Assembly: GCA_001013295.1 (NCBI GenBank)
Contig: LAZY01000078.1
Location: 62,001 to 126,000 of the forward strand
Source of the DNA: Chryseobacterium indologenes
GTDB taxonomy: Bacteria > Bacteroidota > Bacteroidia > Flavobacteriales > Weeksellaceae
DNA length: 64,000 bases
Direction of reading: 5' to 3'
In this document: piece by piece, positions 16,832 to 26,654 of the stretch
Layout of the letters: each line of letters opens with the position of its first letter
Numbering within the stretch: position 1 is the first letter of the stretch
Made by a program: the position numbers and the translations under genes
Notes under the pieces: model-generated
What the model was told of the DNA's origin: nothing
The model's database searches: none
Seen by the model: the letters and a program-made list of their open reading frames with translations, nothing else

Positions 16832-17806
16832 ATGAAAGATCCTGCAAGACAAGAATACACAAGAGTAAAAGTAGAAGGAATTCTGGACCTTACAAAACTT
16901 TCCGAAGAATATGAACTGGCTCCGGAAGAATTGGTTGATTTCCATAATAAATACTGTAGCCTTCAGGAATTATTGACCCTGTCTCTGCCCAAATATGTGG
17001 AATATATTTATATTCCTTCACATAAGTTTAAGATCCGGTATCATAAATTATTGAAAAGTGCCTCATTAGAGCTTCCTGTACACTCCAGTGAGAAAATATA
17101 TGGGGTTATCATCAAATTTCAGCCTAAAGATCTACAGATTCATTATAAAATAAGGGTAAAAAGAACGGCATCTTATGTTGAGCTTGTTAAGGAAAAAACA
17201 TACGTAAACAATCAGGAGATCGATAAAATCATAGAACAGCTGTTTGAAAAAGCAGAGCAGGTTTTATATCCGCTGCAGATTGCAGTTGGAAAATATGGAA
17301 GCCTTGACAAATTGGTCAACCAAGAGCAGATAGCAAACCGTTGGAAAAAGGATAGTTTTCCCAAACTGAAAGAATACTATCAGTCTGAAATAACAGATCA
17401 GATCCTACAGCAGATGGATGTTGCCTATACCGATCTTAATCTGAGAAAAGAACTGTTTGACAGAAATATATTTTATAAGCTCTTTTTTCTGCCAATTTAC
17501 AAAGGGTATCCTCAATTTTTGAAAAAAGATTTTCTACAGATCTACTTTTCAGGATTATCGCAGGAGGTGGGATATGAAACTGAGTTTGCGCTGAGCAGAG
17601 AATATACAAGAGGGGATAAAATAGCCTTAAAAATAACAGGTTCTGAAGAAGAAAATCTATTTAATAAAAACAATCCTAAAGGACAAATAGATCTTCTGTA
17701 CAAACTGCATAAAGAGACAAAAGAAATATTTTCAATTACCGGCTATTGCTCAACTTTTGAAAAAAATACTGAATACAGGATTGATTTCCAGTTGTATGAA
17801 CAGTAA
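16832..17806 (+). CDS. LysM-like protein of the VgrG island
   Basis: A 324-residue cytosolic protein without a signal peptide. Residues about 8-65 (YTRVKVEGILDLTKLSEEYE, then ELVDFHNKYC and YIYIPSH) follow the spacing of a LysM domain: initial strand, two helices and a closing I-P strand. The remainder is mixed alpha/beta and not recognised. LysM-like proteins often sit beside PAAR-like spike-tip genes in contractile injection systems, and here the PAAR-like gene follows 31 bp downstream. A role in loading or stabilising the tip or its cargo is plausible but inferred. Confidence 0.6.
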   Translation: MKDPARQEYTRVKVEGILDLTKLSEEYELAPEELVDFHNKYCSLQELLTLSLPKYVEYIYIPSHKFKIRYHKLLKSASLELPVHSSEKIYGVIIKFQPKDLQIHYKIRVKRTASYVELVKEKTYVNNQEIDKIIEQLFEKAEQVLYPLQIAVGKYGSLDKLVNQEQIANRWKKDSFPKLKEYYQSEITDQILQQMDVAYTDLNLRKELFDRNIFYKLFFLPIYKGYPQFLKKDFLQIYFSGLSQEVGYETEFALSREYTRGDKIALKITGSEEENLFNKNNPKGQIDLLYKLHKETKEIFSITGYCSTFEKNTEYRIDFQLYEQ

Positions 17807-17837
17807 AATATAAAAACCAAAAAAACACAATATTACT

Positions 17838-18305
17838 ATGAGTGAGAAACATTTAGTTTGCCACGGAGCAACCTGCCAATGCAAATTTGGGACAACTCCT
17901 GATAAACTTGCTGTAAAAACGCAAAGCAAACGCTACATCAATGAGAAGGATGGCAGCAAAAAACTGATGGCCACCCATGTAGATATAGGACCCACTTTCG
18001 AGAAAAATACTTTCGGCTCCTGCAAGAAAATGAATAATAATCCCTGCCAGGCAGTAGTCACCCAATGGAGTGGCTATTATGAAAAAATCACGCTGCAGGA
18101 CAATAATGGAAAAGCTTTGCTGGAAGACAGTAAAGCCACCTGCCCTGTCGGAGGCCCGGATTGTATTACGATCACTAATCACGGACAGACCGCTGAAGCT
18201 TCTGCTCAGAATGTGAAGAATGCGGATAAGGAGGTGCTTGCTGAATTATTTCCGTTTGTGAATATAAATAAAGCTATAAGAATGACTGATATGTTGAAGC
18301 CTTAA
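17838..18305 (+). CDS. DUF4280 PAAR-like spike-tip protein
   Basis: The 155-residue protein matches the DUF4280 family: an N-terminal CHGATCQCKFGTTP cluster, a second GSCKKMNNNPC cluster, and a third ATCPVGGPDCITITNHGQ cluster. DUF4280 is regarded as a PAAR-like repeat protein that sharpens the VgrG trimer and can carry effectors; the regularly spaced Cys and His residues could bind a metal ion at the tip. It lies 10 bp upstream of a 1096-residue orphan, which is therefore the likely cargo of this tip. VgrG itself is six genes upstream in the same orientation. Confidence 0.85.
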   Translation: MSEKHLVCHGATCQCKFGTTPDKLAVKTQSKRYINEKDGSKKLMATHVDIGPTFEKNTFGSCKKMNNNPCQAVVTQWSGYYEKITLQDNNGKALLEDSKATCPVGGPDCITITNHGQTAEASAQNVKNADKEVLAELFPFVNINKAIRMTDMLKP

Positions 18306-18315
18306 AATAACCAAT

Positions 18316-21300
18316 ATGGAAAATACAAATTTAACAGCAATTATACTTAACTCTGAACAGTTTGACTATAGTGAACAATATAGAGCTTTAACGATTCCTG
18401 AGGGGGCTTCTTTTACTGTTGGAATAAAAGAATATGAAGACAAAAAAAAAGAACTTCAGGATAAAATCAATCAACTTACTACCGAAAAAACTGAGTTAAC
18501 CTCTGCTTTGGGTCAAGAAAAAGATCTGCTTTATCAACAGGCAATGAAACGTTATAATCAAGGAGGTGATTGGCAGAACATGGAAACTTATGAAGGGAAA
18601 AGTGTTACTCATGCGGAGGTAAGCTACAGAGAAAATATTAAGACTGCAGAAAGACGTGCGGAGGCTCTTCGTAAAAAAAAGGATAAAGCTTTGACCGTTT
18701 TGAATGGAGATTTACAGAAACTTGAAACTGATTATGCTTCCGTCATTTGGGCTTGGAGTCTTGCTAAAAAGAAAACAAGTGTACCTAATGGTAAAAATGA
18801 AGATATTACAACAGGACCTGTTTTGAAAAATATGAGACTTGACCCTCATGTTTATGGGGGAGGATTTGCCTGGATTGAACCATTTTGGGATAAAAAAGAC
18901 TCTAAGCCGACTGGCAGTCCTAAAAATGGAATTTATATTCATACTATTCCTAAAAATTCTAAAGTGAAAACTGCGGAATGGTATGGATTTAAAGATGCTG
19001 AACATCCTGTAAAAATTGAAGGGCCTGTTGCCTCAGGCAGTAAAGTCCAGTTACATATTTATACCCAAAGTATGTATGGGAAAAATATAGCTGTTGAGTT
19101 AAAAGCAAATGGAGAGACCTTGAAAGCAAATTCTTATGCCTGGAGTATTGAGGTTACAGCAAGTAAAAATAAAAATACACCACCACCAAAACCAAAAGAT
19201 CCGCAATATGAGGTCTATGAGTCTGAAGATTTATTCCTTACAGAAGTAGAAATTTATGACTGCTCAAATGAAAGCAGTATAAAGCCACCACCAGAAGCTG
19301 TAACAGGATATTTATTAAATGATTTAGGAAATGATAGAGATGGGAAAAGGCAAGACTATCTGAATGTACAAAAAGCTGTTTTGGATATCTACATTGATCC
19401 TGCCTGGTGTATGATGAAAACAGGAGTTATTACTATAGTTCCAATTATACACTATGATGGAATAAAACAAGAAATGACGGCAGCCACATTAAAGGTATCC
19501 GCTGGTGCAACGCCAGATATTAGAATTCCCGAATATGGAAATAAACCTGTTTTTGTAGATAATGTAGAAACTAATTTTGAAGCTTTCCATCATTGCAGAT
19601 ATGAAAAAATTACTGCAAAATTTGAAGAAGATGGCCAGCAGAAAGAGCTTCTTTTATTTAATAGTCAGGATGCAATTAATACAATGGATAATTTAATATT
19701 TCCTTTTGTTGTTGGAAATGATGAGGCTAAAAAAGAATTTGAGATTATTGTTGAGAATGCTAAGACAGATGAATGTTCATTTGATAATACCCAGAATGAT
19801 CATCAAAATCATGTTATAAATACCAATGCAATAGAGTCACGCATTATAAAAGGAGAAGGTAAGTATGGATCCGAATGGCGTCTGGCCGATATAAATAAGT
19901 ATTTCGCTGGTGGTGAAAAAAAGACAGAGTCTTCAGGTGATGAAAATGATGATTCAAAAGTTACAGCAAGTCATATTAGTAATAAATTTACTTTTATAAA
20001 TGGAATTTCGAAAATTTCTGCACAAAAGTCCTTTAAAATTTTAGAAAAAAAGACTCCTTTTGAATTTGACAAAATACCTGATCAAAAAATCAAAATGAAA
20101 ATAGGTTATGACTATACTTTTGGAGGAACGGTAAGCCCTCTTGTTGGTTTAGCTTATACCTTCTGGCCCTATAGTGATGCAACAGTTCAGAAATTTCCTG
20201 TAAAAATTAATACTTGTGCTTATCATAAAAACTTAGATCTGATGATATATCCTGATACTAAATGGACTATTCAGTTAGGTTTTAATTATGATAAAGAGAA
20301 GTTCAATCAGGTTAGATCAAAGTATCATGATCAATGGAAATTACAAGCATTAGAAGCTGAAGATGAAAAAAAGAGACTTCAAGGTAAGTTGGAAGGGACT
20401 GCTGAAAATCTAAAAAAATATGCGGAAGAAAAGAAAAAAGCAAATAGAAATGATAAGGGAGAATGGCAAGGAAAAATAGATAGACAAAGGAAAAAAGAAG
20501 TAAATTTAGGAGCTAGAATTGATAATCAGCAAGACATTATTGACCAATCTAAAAGAAAAAATAGCAGAGGAGGGCAACTTTCAAATGCTTTTGATCTTAT
20601 GGAACCGAAAAATGCTTTAGCAAATGGGCTTATTGATTGTGAGTTGGGGATTATTGCAGAGTTTGATCGCCCGCATGGTGCTTTAGATCTTACTTCTGGC
20701 TATAGCGAGATTGTAGACTTCATTAAGAAAATTGCTGATATTAGAGATAAAATAAACAATATTATTGATGGAAAAGATGGAGATGCAAAAAAGAAAAGTC
20801 CAAATGAGGAAAATGAAAAGATAAAAAAACGTAAAGAAAAAATTACAAAGAAAGCTAATTCTAAAAAATCAAATTGGAATTTTGAGTTTATACCTCCTAG
20901 TATTGCCCTGTCAGTAGGGTGGTATGCAGAGAGGCCTAAAGATCTCGATAAGCCTGTCATGGGGACTATGATTGAAGGTGTTATTGATTTCGATCCCTTT
21001 TTTGGCTTTGAAATAAAATATGATTTGTTTCAGTTGTTATATAGAACACACCCTGCTGTTGCTGCAATTGCTTTCGTTCTAGACTCACTTGATACGATTG
21101 CAGGTGATAGTTTTGATATAAATTTAGACTTAATTGTTACAACAAAAGCGTTTGGAACTTTAAAAGGTACTATAAATACAGCTGAAGGTAGTAAGTATAA
21201 AGATAGGCTAAAAAATGATGAAGATGATTCTCCAGCGAAAGTAGGATTCTCAATAGATATTTCTATTGTAGGAGAAATGAGAATTAAAGGAAAGCCATCA

Positions 21301-21606
21301 TTATTAGCTTTTACAAAATATACAGGATATGCCTATGTTTCAGCTTCAGTTGAAAGCGGAGTATCTATGGAATTTGTTACAAAAATAGACGGTAACTTAA
21401 AATTACTCCATGTAGAACCTGAGATAAAATTTGAAGGATTGATTTTAAAATATTCTTTAGATGCCGGAATTGCATATGATGAAGAAGACAAAGAGATTAA
21501 CGAATCTAGTGGAGTACATTTTAACTCTGCAGGTGATGTTATAGTTTTAGACTCATATGAATGGGAAATTACAAAATGGAGAATACCTATACTAAAATTT
21601 TCTTAA
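18316..21606 (+). CDS. Very large orphan protein, candidate T6SS effector
   Basis: I do not recognise this 1096-residue protein. It has no signal peptide. Visible parts in order: a short beta N-terminus; a charged coiled coil (about 35-155, with KKKELQDKINQLTTEKTELT); an Ig-like stretch (about 195-285) ending in a proline linker (TPPPKPKDP); beta-rich domains to about 670; a second long coiled coil (about 675-765); a Lys-rich segment near 840-865; and a beta-rich C-terminal third with alternating hydrophobics and one long hydrophobic patch (HPAVAAIAFVLDSLD). It starts 10 bp after the PAAR-like gene and is followed after one base by a lipoprotein. Its base composition is visibly more A/T-rich than housekeeping genes here, which suggests transfer. 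An effector role is inferred from position and size. Confidence 0.7.
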   Translation: MENTNLTAIILNSEQFDYSEQYRALTIPEGASFTVGIKEYEDKKKELQDKINQLTTEKTELTSALGQEKDLLYQQAMKRYNQGGDWQNMETYEGKSVTHAEVSYRENIKTAERRAEALRKKKDKALTVLNGDLQKLETDYASVIWAWSLAKKKTSVPNGKNEDITTGPVLKNMRLDPHVYGGGFAWIEPFWDKKDSKPTGSPKNGIYIHTIPKNSKVKTAEWYGFKDAEHPVKIEGPVASGSKVQLHIYTQSMYGKNIAVELKANGETLKANSYAWSIEVTASKNKNTPPPKPKDPQYEVYESEDLFLTEVEIYDCSNESSIKPPPEAVTGYLLNDLGNDRDGKRQDYLNVQKAVLDIYIDPAWCMMKTGVITIVPIIHYDGIKQEMTAATLKVSAGATPDIRIPEYGNKPVFVDNVETNFEAFHHCRYEKITAKFEEDGQQKELLLFNSQDAINTMDNLIFPFVVGNDEAKKEFEIIVENAKTDECSFDNTQNDHQNHVINTNAIESRIIKGEGKYGSEWRLADINKYFAGGEKKTESSGDENDDSKVTASHISNKFTFINGISKISAQKSFKILEKKTPFEFDKIPDQKIKMKIGYDYTFGGTVSPLVGLAYTFWPYSDATVQKFPVKINTCAYHKNLDLMIYPDTKWTIQLGFNYDKEKFNQVRSKYHDQWKLQALEAEDEKKRLQGKLEGTAENLKKYAEEKKKANRNDKGEWQGKIDRQRKKEVNLGARIDNQQDIIDQSKRKNSRGGQLSNAFDLMEPKNALANGLIDCELGIIAEFDRPHGALDLTSGYSEIVDFIKKIADIRDKINNIIDGKDGDAKKKSPNEENEKIKKRKEKITKKANSKKSNWNFEFIPPSIALSVGWYAERPKDLDKPVMGTMIEGVIDFDPFFGFEIKYDLFQLLYRTHPAVAAIAFVLDSLDTIAGDSFDINLDLIVTTKAFGTLKGTINTAEGSKYKDRLKNDEDDSPAKVGFSIDISIVGEMRIKGKPSLLAFTKYTGYAYVSASVESGVSMEFVTKIDGNLKLLHVEPEIKFEGLILKYSLDAGIAYDEEDKEINESSGVHFNSAGDVIVLDSYEWEITKWRIPILKFS

Positions 21607-21607
21607 C

Positions 21608-22582
21608 ATGAAAAATATAATTTGCTGCTTTGCACTAATAATTTCAACTTTAAGTTGCAGCCAGAATAATAAAAAAGAAAACATGAATAATACTAATGAT
21701 ATTAAGAAAGAAATTAATAAACTGGAAAGGTTTAAGAATGAGCCTGTATATCAAATGAGGATTAATACTGCATATTCTTTTACTGTGCTTATAAATGGAA
21801 TTCCTATTGCGAATAAATATGTTAATTATTTAAATAGTTATTTATCTGAAATTAATTCATGTATTCCTCAAAAAGGAGAACAAACTATTGAAATTCAGAT
21901 TTTTCCCAGGTATCTGAATGCGTCCGAACAAAATGAAAATTTAGAAAACAATGTCAATTTTGAATTGAAAATCGAAGAAACTTCATGGAAAGATGGGAAT
22001 TTGACGGCCCCTAAAGTTGTATATCAATATAATCTGCCTGAGGGAGACTATACTAATAAAAAGATGCTTATTTATAAGGCAAAATTTGAGGCAAATACTC
22101 CTTATAAACTAGTTGATTGGCGAGAAGGAAAAACTTTTAATATCGAAGATAGTGTTGCTCTGAAAAAGAATCTTTTGAAAGCCTATGAGAATTTGAAATC
22201 TGATTTTGAAAATCAACATGGAGAAAATTATATGAATTTATTAGGAAGTGGATTGTTTAATTTATATCAGTCAAGCTATTTGGATAAAGAAGAAGCATTA
22301 AATCATATTAATCATAGAATTTCATTAATAAATGATAAACCACGTAAATTATCCGATATTGAAAATTATAAATTGGAAATATTGGGTGATGGAAAACTGA
22401 TTTCATTAACACGTATTGATGGTTTTAATAAGAATGAAGGAATTCTTCGAAGATACTATAATAAAGGGAATCAAAAACTAGTGCAGGTTGATGATATAAT
22501 ATTTTATGCTCCTAAAAATTCAACAGAAAATGATCTACAAGTAATATGGCATAGAAATATAGTAAAAGGTGCAAACCCTTAA
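21608..22582 (+). CDS. Lipoprotein, candidate immunity protein for the 1096-residue orphan
   Basis: A 324-residue lipoprotein with lipobox TLSC (Cys17) followed by a polar, Asn/Lys-rich tether. The mature domain begins with VYQMRINTAYSFTVLINGIP and is beta-rich before an alpha-helical middle (about 195-255). I recognise a similarity in style to periplasmic immunity-like lipoproteins of this phylum but no named family. The start lies one base after the stop of the large orphan, so they are certainly co-transcribed. The order cargo then lipoprotein repeats what is seen at Het-C and its lipoprotein. Confidence 0.65.
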   Translation: MKNIICCFALIISTLSCSQNNKKENMNNTNDIKKEINKLERFKNEPVYQMRINTAYSFTVLINGIPIANKYVNYLNSYLSEINSCIPQKGEQTIEIQIFPRYLNASEQNENLENNVNFELKIEETSWKDGNLTAPKVVYQYNLPEGDYTNKKMLIYKAKFEANTPYKLVDWREGKTFNIEDSVALKKNLLKAYENLKSDFENQHGENYMNLLGSGLFNLYQSSYLDKEEALNHINHRISLINDKPRKLSDIENYKLEILGDGKLISLTRIDGFNKNEGILRRYYNKGNQKLVQVDDIIFYAPKNSTENDLQVIWHRNIVKGANP

Positions 22583-22609
22583 TTATTTTTTTGAAATACT
22601 TTAAAATAT

Positions 22610-23017
22610 ATGACTACCCATACCAGGCAGAGTGGTTGTTCATCCACTGTTATTTTAATTGTTGCCGTAGCATTACTCATTGGAAATATTCTGTTTCATA
22701 CTCAGGAAAGCTATCTGATCAATTATTGGGGTCAATCATATAATGGAAATATTGTATCTGTGGATAGCATGCATACAGGATATGGCAAATATAGATTTGA
22801 ATATAAAATAAAATTAAAAAATGGAGAGTCTGTAAGAATAGCAGAAGGTAATTTTAAAAAAAAGACTCATGCTCTTGGACAGCAGGTCAACGTGAAAGTT
22901 TATAAAGAAAAGTCGGAATTTGAAATTCAAGCTCCTAATATATACATCACATTTTTTTTAGCTGGTCTTCTTATTTTCTTTATTAAAGCATACTTTGTTT
23001 TTAGAAAAGCTAATTAA
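22610..23017 (+). CDS. DUF3592-like membrane protein, intact copy
   Basis: A 135-residue protein with one membrane helix near each end (about 13-30 and 108-128) and a beta-rich loop between them, the plan of DUF3592 proteins. The loop has the family's look: YNGNIVSVDSMHTGYGKYRF, then ALGQQVNVKVYKE. It follows the lipoprotein gene by 27 bp and is the first of three related genes in tandem, the only one without a frameshift. Multicopy small membrane proteins behind an effector gene are often immunity proteins, but DUF3592 has no proven function here. Confidence 0.65.
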   Translation: MTTHTRQSGCSSTVILIVAVALLIGNILFHTQESYLINYWGQSYNGNIVSVDSMHTGYGKYRFEYKIKLKNGESVRIAEGNFKKKTHALGQQVNVKVYKEKSEFEIQAPNIYITFFLAGLLIFFIKAYFVFRKAN

Positions 23018-23063
23018 TATTATCTGATACGAATAAAACACTATTAAGTTCAAAGTATATTCA

Positions 23064-23634
23064 ATGAAGCTAAAAAACATTTTTGGAATTATACTTCTGA
23101 TAATAGGCGTTTATTTATTATATGGAATATATAAATCTTCTTTGCCTATCATCTATGGAACCAAAGTAAAAGCAAATATCATTGGTGTTGATAGTGTGAA
23201 GAGCAAAAGATTTACTTATGTGTACTATCCTGTTCTTCAATTTATTCACAATAATCATAGTATTAAGTTCATGGATAAGAGTAGTAGTGTTAATAAAGAT
23301 ATTCCTAAAGTCTGAGATTATGGTGTATTATCATAAGGACCATAGCGTTAGCGAAGAATTTACCACTGAGAAAATCATTTCTAATTATATCTATTCATAC
23401 TCTATAAAAGATAAAAAAGTGATAGATAATCTGAAGGGAAATACAGGGAGTTTTATAATTTTTTGGCTAGGTCTTTTGGTAATAAGTATAGTCGTCAGCA
23501 TTTCGGAACATTCTTTCAATTCTGAATTTTTTCCTGAAGGATATAATTATGGGGATCTCATCAATGCAGTATATAATTTATTTTTTATAATATTAATTTA
23601 TTATTCAACCCGCTATCGGAATATGACTGTTTAA
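23064..23634 (+). pseudogene. DUF3592-like membrane protein broken by a frameshift
   Basis: The first frame (23064-23315) starts MKLKNIFGIILLIIGVYLLY and holds helix one and the strands GTKVKANIIGVDSVKSKRF and YYPVLQFI, then stops. The next frame continues the same domain with SEIMVYYHKDHSVSEEF, a membrane helix (IIFWLGLLVISIVVS) and a second helix to 23634. The join at about 23303-23315 implies one extra or two missing bases. The reconstructed protein would be about 185 residues. The cause is real decay of a duplicate or a sequencing error; the raw sequence cannot decide. Confidence 0.7.
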
Positions 23635-23664
23635 AATGGATTATGAAATAAAGCTGTAAATAAT

Positions 23665-24461
23665 ATGTTCGGAGCCTACATTAAAGAATATCAATCTGTT
23701 TACCTAAGCATTTTTACATTGCTTTTTATTCTGTTTCTTTCTTATCAGTGGTGGAGGAAAGAAAAGAAGATAAAAAGTCTTCCCAAACTACTGATCATTG
23801 CTGTGATAGGATTTGTCGTTTATCAGATTGTAACCTTTGGAGCATCGGTGTCTGTATATCTGGCTCATACAGCCAAAGATCATATGTTTCCGGATGATCA
23901 TCAGGAAGCTATTGTTGTAGATTATAAAACAGTAAAAAACAGACGTAATAAAGGTCCTTTATATTATCCAATAGTAACCTATATCAACCAGACCGGCATC
24001 AGGCTAAAGCCCCTGTTGATACCGGATTTCAATATTCAATGGCTCCTAAGCTTCAGGAAAAAGTGAAAATAGTTGTGAGTGAAAGCAATGATGAGGTCAG
24101 GCTTATTACCCATGTAAAATTAATACTGGTGATAGGAGAATTGCTGTTTGTTTTTCTGGTGATACTCATTTTGATAGGAGTTACAGATTATGCACTTACC
24201 TTGCATACCAATTATCTTCAGATATTTGCCTTAGTGAGTATTTTTTATATTGTCGTTCCACTTTTGATGATCGGAGCTGGATATTTCTTTGGCAATTCGG
24301 CTTATGAATATTACAGGCAGAATAATTTTTCAAGCCGTTTCTGGATTCACATTTCGATTGCAGTGGGCTGTATCCTTTTTATGACAGGTTATATTAATAT
24401 GCTGAGAGAGCAGTTTAAGAAGAAGAAAAAATGGAAAAAGAAAAAACTTCAAAAGGGCTAA
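23665..24461 (+). pseudogene. Larger DUF3592-like membrane protein broken by a frameshift
   Basis: The first frame (23665-24066) has two helices, then HQEAIVVDYKTVKNRRNKG and YYPIVTYINQTG, the DUF3592-like strands. The continuation lies in another frame: APVDTGFQYSMAPKLQEKVK, then three helices and a Lys-rich tail to 24461. The join is near 24002-24010, where CTAAAGCCCC would be restored by one more A, so a homopolymer indel explains it. The reconstructed length is about 265 residues. It is the third DUF3592-like gene in the row and the second one disrupted. Confidence 0.7.
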
Positions 24462-24571
24462 GGCAGTTATTTTTTATCTGAAACTTTACATTGATAAAAA
24501 AAAATTAACATTAAATAAAAATATCATCTCGCTAATTGTCATATATTTAGAAGAGTAAAATTCTCTTTCCA

Positions 24572-25087
24572 ATGAAATATACTGATAGATTAATGTTTAA
24601 AACTCCGAACCAAGAAGATTTTCAACGGTATTTTGAAATCAATGCCGATCCCCAAACCAACCTTTACAATCCTTATGGAGCGATGAGCTTTGAGAAAGCA
24701 AAAAGTACCTTTGATGCTTTAACAGACCATTGGAGAGAACATCAGTTCGGATTTTGGGCAATTTCTGAAAAAGAGAACCCTGATTGGGTGATAGGTTTTG
24801 GAGGCTTAAACTATCGGTTATACGGGCATGTGGTAAAACTGAACCTGGGATACCGTATAGATAAGGATTTCTGGAATAAAGGATATGCTACAGAAATAGG
24901 AATGCATACCATTCAGTATGGATTCGAAGAATTGGGACAGAATCAGATTTTTGCCGTAGTAAGACCTGATAATCTGGCTTCAATAAAGGTGCTTGAAAAA
25001 TGTGGCTTAGAATTATTTGATGAACTGAATGATATTCCGAATCAAAAAAATAGCCTCATCTTTAAAATCCAGAAAAATATTGGATAA
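24572..25087 (+). CDS. GNAT N-acetyltransferase, RimJ/RimL type
   Basis: The 171-residue protein is a complete RimJ/RimL-like GNAT domain. It begins with the typical TDRLMFKTPNQEDF, has the beta4 strand LNLGYRIDKDFWNKGYATE with the acetyl-CoA pyrophosphate-loop region (N-K-G-Y-A), and the C-terminal VVRPDNLASIKVLEKCGLE. The family acetylates protein N-termini, antibiotics or small amines, using acetyl-CoA in the cytosol; the substrate is not predictable. It stands alone 110 bp after the VgrG island. Confidence 0.88.
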   Translation: MKYTDRLMFKTPNQEDFQRYFEINADPQTNLYNPYGAMSFEKAKSTFDALTDHWREHQFGFWAISEKENPDWVIGFGGLNYRLYGHVVKLNLGYRIDKDFWNKGYATEIGMHTIQYGFEELGQNQIFAVVRPDNLASIKVLEKCGLELFDELNDIPNQKNSLIFKIQKNIG

Positions 25088-25114
25088 CTCAGGACAACCA
25101 TAAAAAAGGTAGAT

Positions 25115-25348
25115 TTAAAGAGCATTAAATACCTCAATAATAGCTTCGATAAGCCCTTTTTCTATCGCTTTTTCAGAAGTGTTTTCCGGAAGCATTGCCC
25201 GCAAATTTCCTTCATCGTCCCGTTCAAAAACCACTTCAATACCATCCACATCTACATAAAATTTGTAGCCATACGTGAATGTGGCCAGTCGGCCGTTGAA
25301 AATGTGTTCTTTACCCTTATAAGTTACCGGGACTTCAAATTCTTCCAT
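25115..25348 (-). CDS. Small conserved-looking acidic protein
   Basis: A 77-residue protein starting MEEFEVPVTYKGKEHIFNGR with balanced coding character: two to three strands (YKFYVDVDGIEVVFERDDEG) and a C-terminal helix (EKAIEKGLIEAIIEVFNAL). It has no signal peptide or membrane segment. I recall short proteins of this kind in other flavobacteria but no named family. It converges with the acetyltransferase gene with 27 bp between the stops. Confidence 0.65.
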   Translation of the reverse strand: MEEFEVPVTYKGKEHIFNGRLATFTYGYKFYVDVDGIEVVFERDDEGNLRAMLPENTSEKAIEKGLIEAIIEVFNAL

Positions 25349-26003
25349 TAATATTCATTCAAATTCAGCCGCAAATATCGGAATTATCATCATAAACCCC
25401 TTCATATTGAGCTGAAGATTTTTGTAAAAACTTAGAAAGACTTTTAAAATAGCCCCAACAGATGATTTCCCGAATTTTTTTAAAGAAAATTTATTAGGAA
25501 TAGAAAGTATTGATGGGTGTTTAGATTCTGGAGATAGATAAAATTCGCTCAGATAGCATTAAATGCTGTATCTAATACCCATTTACTTACTGATAAACGC
25601 CAGGAAATGTACCTGTTTATATCATCCTGACAAGGTAAAATATAAGTGACATCTGAATTTTATAACTATAAAAAATAATAGGTATCCATTATTTCTTATC
25701 TGAAATAAGTGGGATAATTTTGCGAAAGTACAATGTAGGATAAATCTTTCAAATGTTAAGATTAATTCTAAAAATTTATAATTTACAACATCTTATTAAG
25801 AGCATTAATAATGTTTTAAGGTTAATTTCTTTATGCATCACTAAATATTCAGTCTAGTACTTCAATATTGTTTGGTCTATACAGTAACAAACCTGGAGAG
25901 GAAATGTTAGTTCATTTTTAAAGAAAGATAATGAACTTGTTGAAAGCCCTAAATGGTGTGAATTTACAAATGATGATTATTAAGAAAAAATAAAAAACGC
26001 AAA
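25349..26003. other. Gene-free AT-rich stretch
   Basis: No supported gene on either strand. All frames are short and broken, and I found no convincing hairpin terminator or repeat. It separates the small minus-strand gene from the orphan HTH pair. It may hold the promoter of the HTH gene and decayed sequence. Confidence 0.5.
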
Positions 26004-26432
26004 ATGAATTTCAAAGATATTCATATAGGGCAAATGATTGAAAAAAGGGTTTCAGAACTTGAGATAGAAATGCCCCGCATCAGTAATTTTTTCCAGGAAA
26101 CAGATCAGAAAATCTGTGAGATGTATCTCAAAGAAAGTCTTCCGACAAATATCCTCCTCAAATGGAGCAAGCTTTTAAAATATGATTTCTTCCGGGTTTA
26201 CAGTCATCATTTGATGCTGTATGCTCCATCAACGGTAAACGTAAAACAAGAAGAAAAAAATACAGAATTGCCTCAATTTCGCAAAAATATCTATACCAAA
26301 GAAATTATAAATTTTGTACTTGAACAGATAGCAACAGGAAGAATGACGAAAGCCCAGGTGATTGAACGATACAGAATCCCGAAAACAACATTATACAAAT
26401 GGGTAAGCAAATATAAAAACTCAAATATCTGA
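26004..26432 (+). CDS. Helix-turn-helix protein, transposase OrfA-like (partner 1)
   Basis: A 142-residue protein with two parts. Residues 1-75 contain an ISNFFQETDQKICEMYLKES stretch that looks like a degenerate DNA-binding or dimerisation helix bundle. Residues 88-140 contain an IS3-OrfA-like helix-turn-helix (MTKAQVIERYRIPKTTLYKW). No catalytic transposase partner or terminal repeats are near. I recall proteins of this type in many copies in Chryseobacterium genomes, usually close to the type encoded at 26655. It is likely a stand-alone DNA-binding protein rather than part of an active element. Confidence 0.7.
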   Translation: MNFKDIHIGQMIEKRVSELEIEMPRISNFFQETDQKICEMYLKESLPTNILLKWSKLLKYDFFRVYSHHLMLYAPSTVNVKQEEKNTELPQFRKNIYTKEIINFVLEQIATGRMTKAQVIERYRIPKTTLYKWVSKYKNSNI

Positions 26433-26654
26433 TTGTAATGAAAAGGGTTTATATGGTGATCTTGTGAAAGCAAGAAACAATAGTATGATCTTAAAAATAA
26501 AAGGTATAAATCTTTACAACAAAATTAGGTGGAAAGTTTGGGTATTTTTAAATTTTTATCCTGTAAGAATATGATCATAACATCTGAAAACATCAATTGG
26601 TATAACCAATTTTTTACGGGTAAACTTTAAGAATGATTGAGTTTATAAAATATT

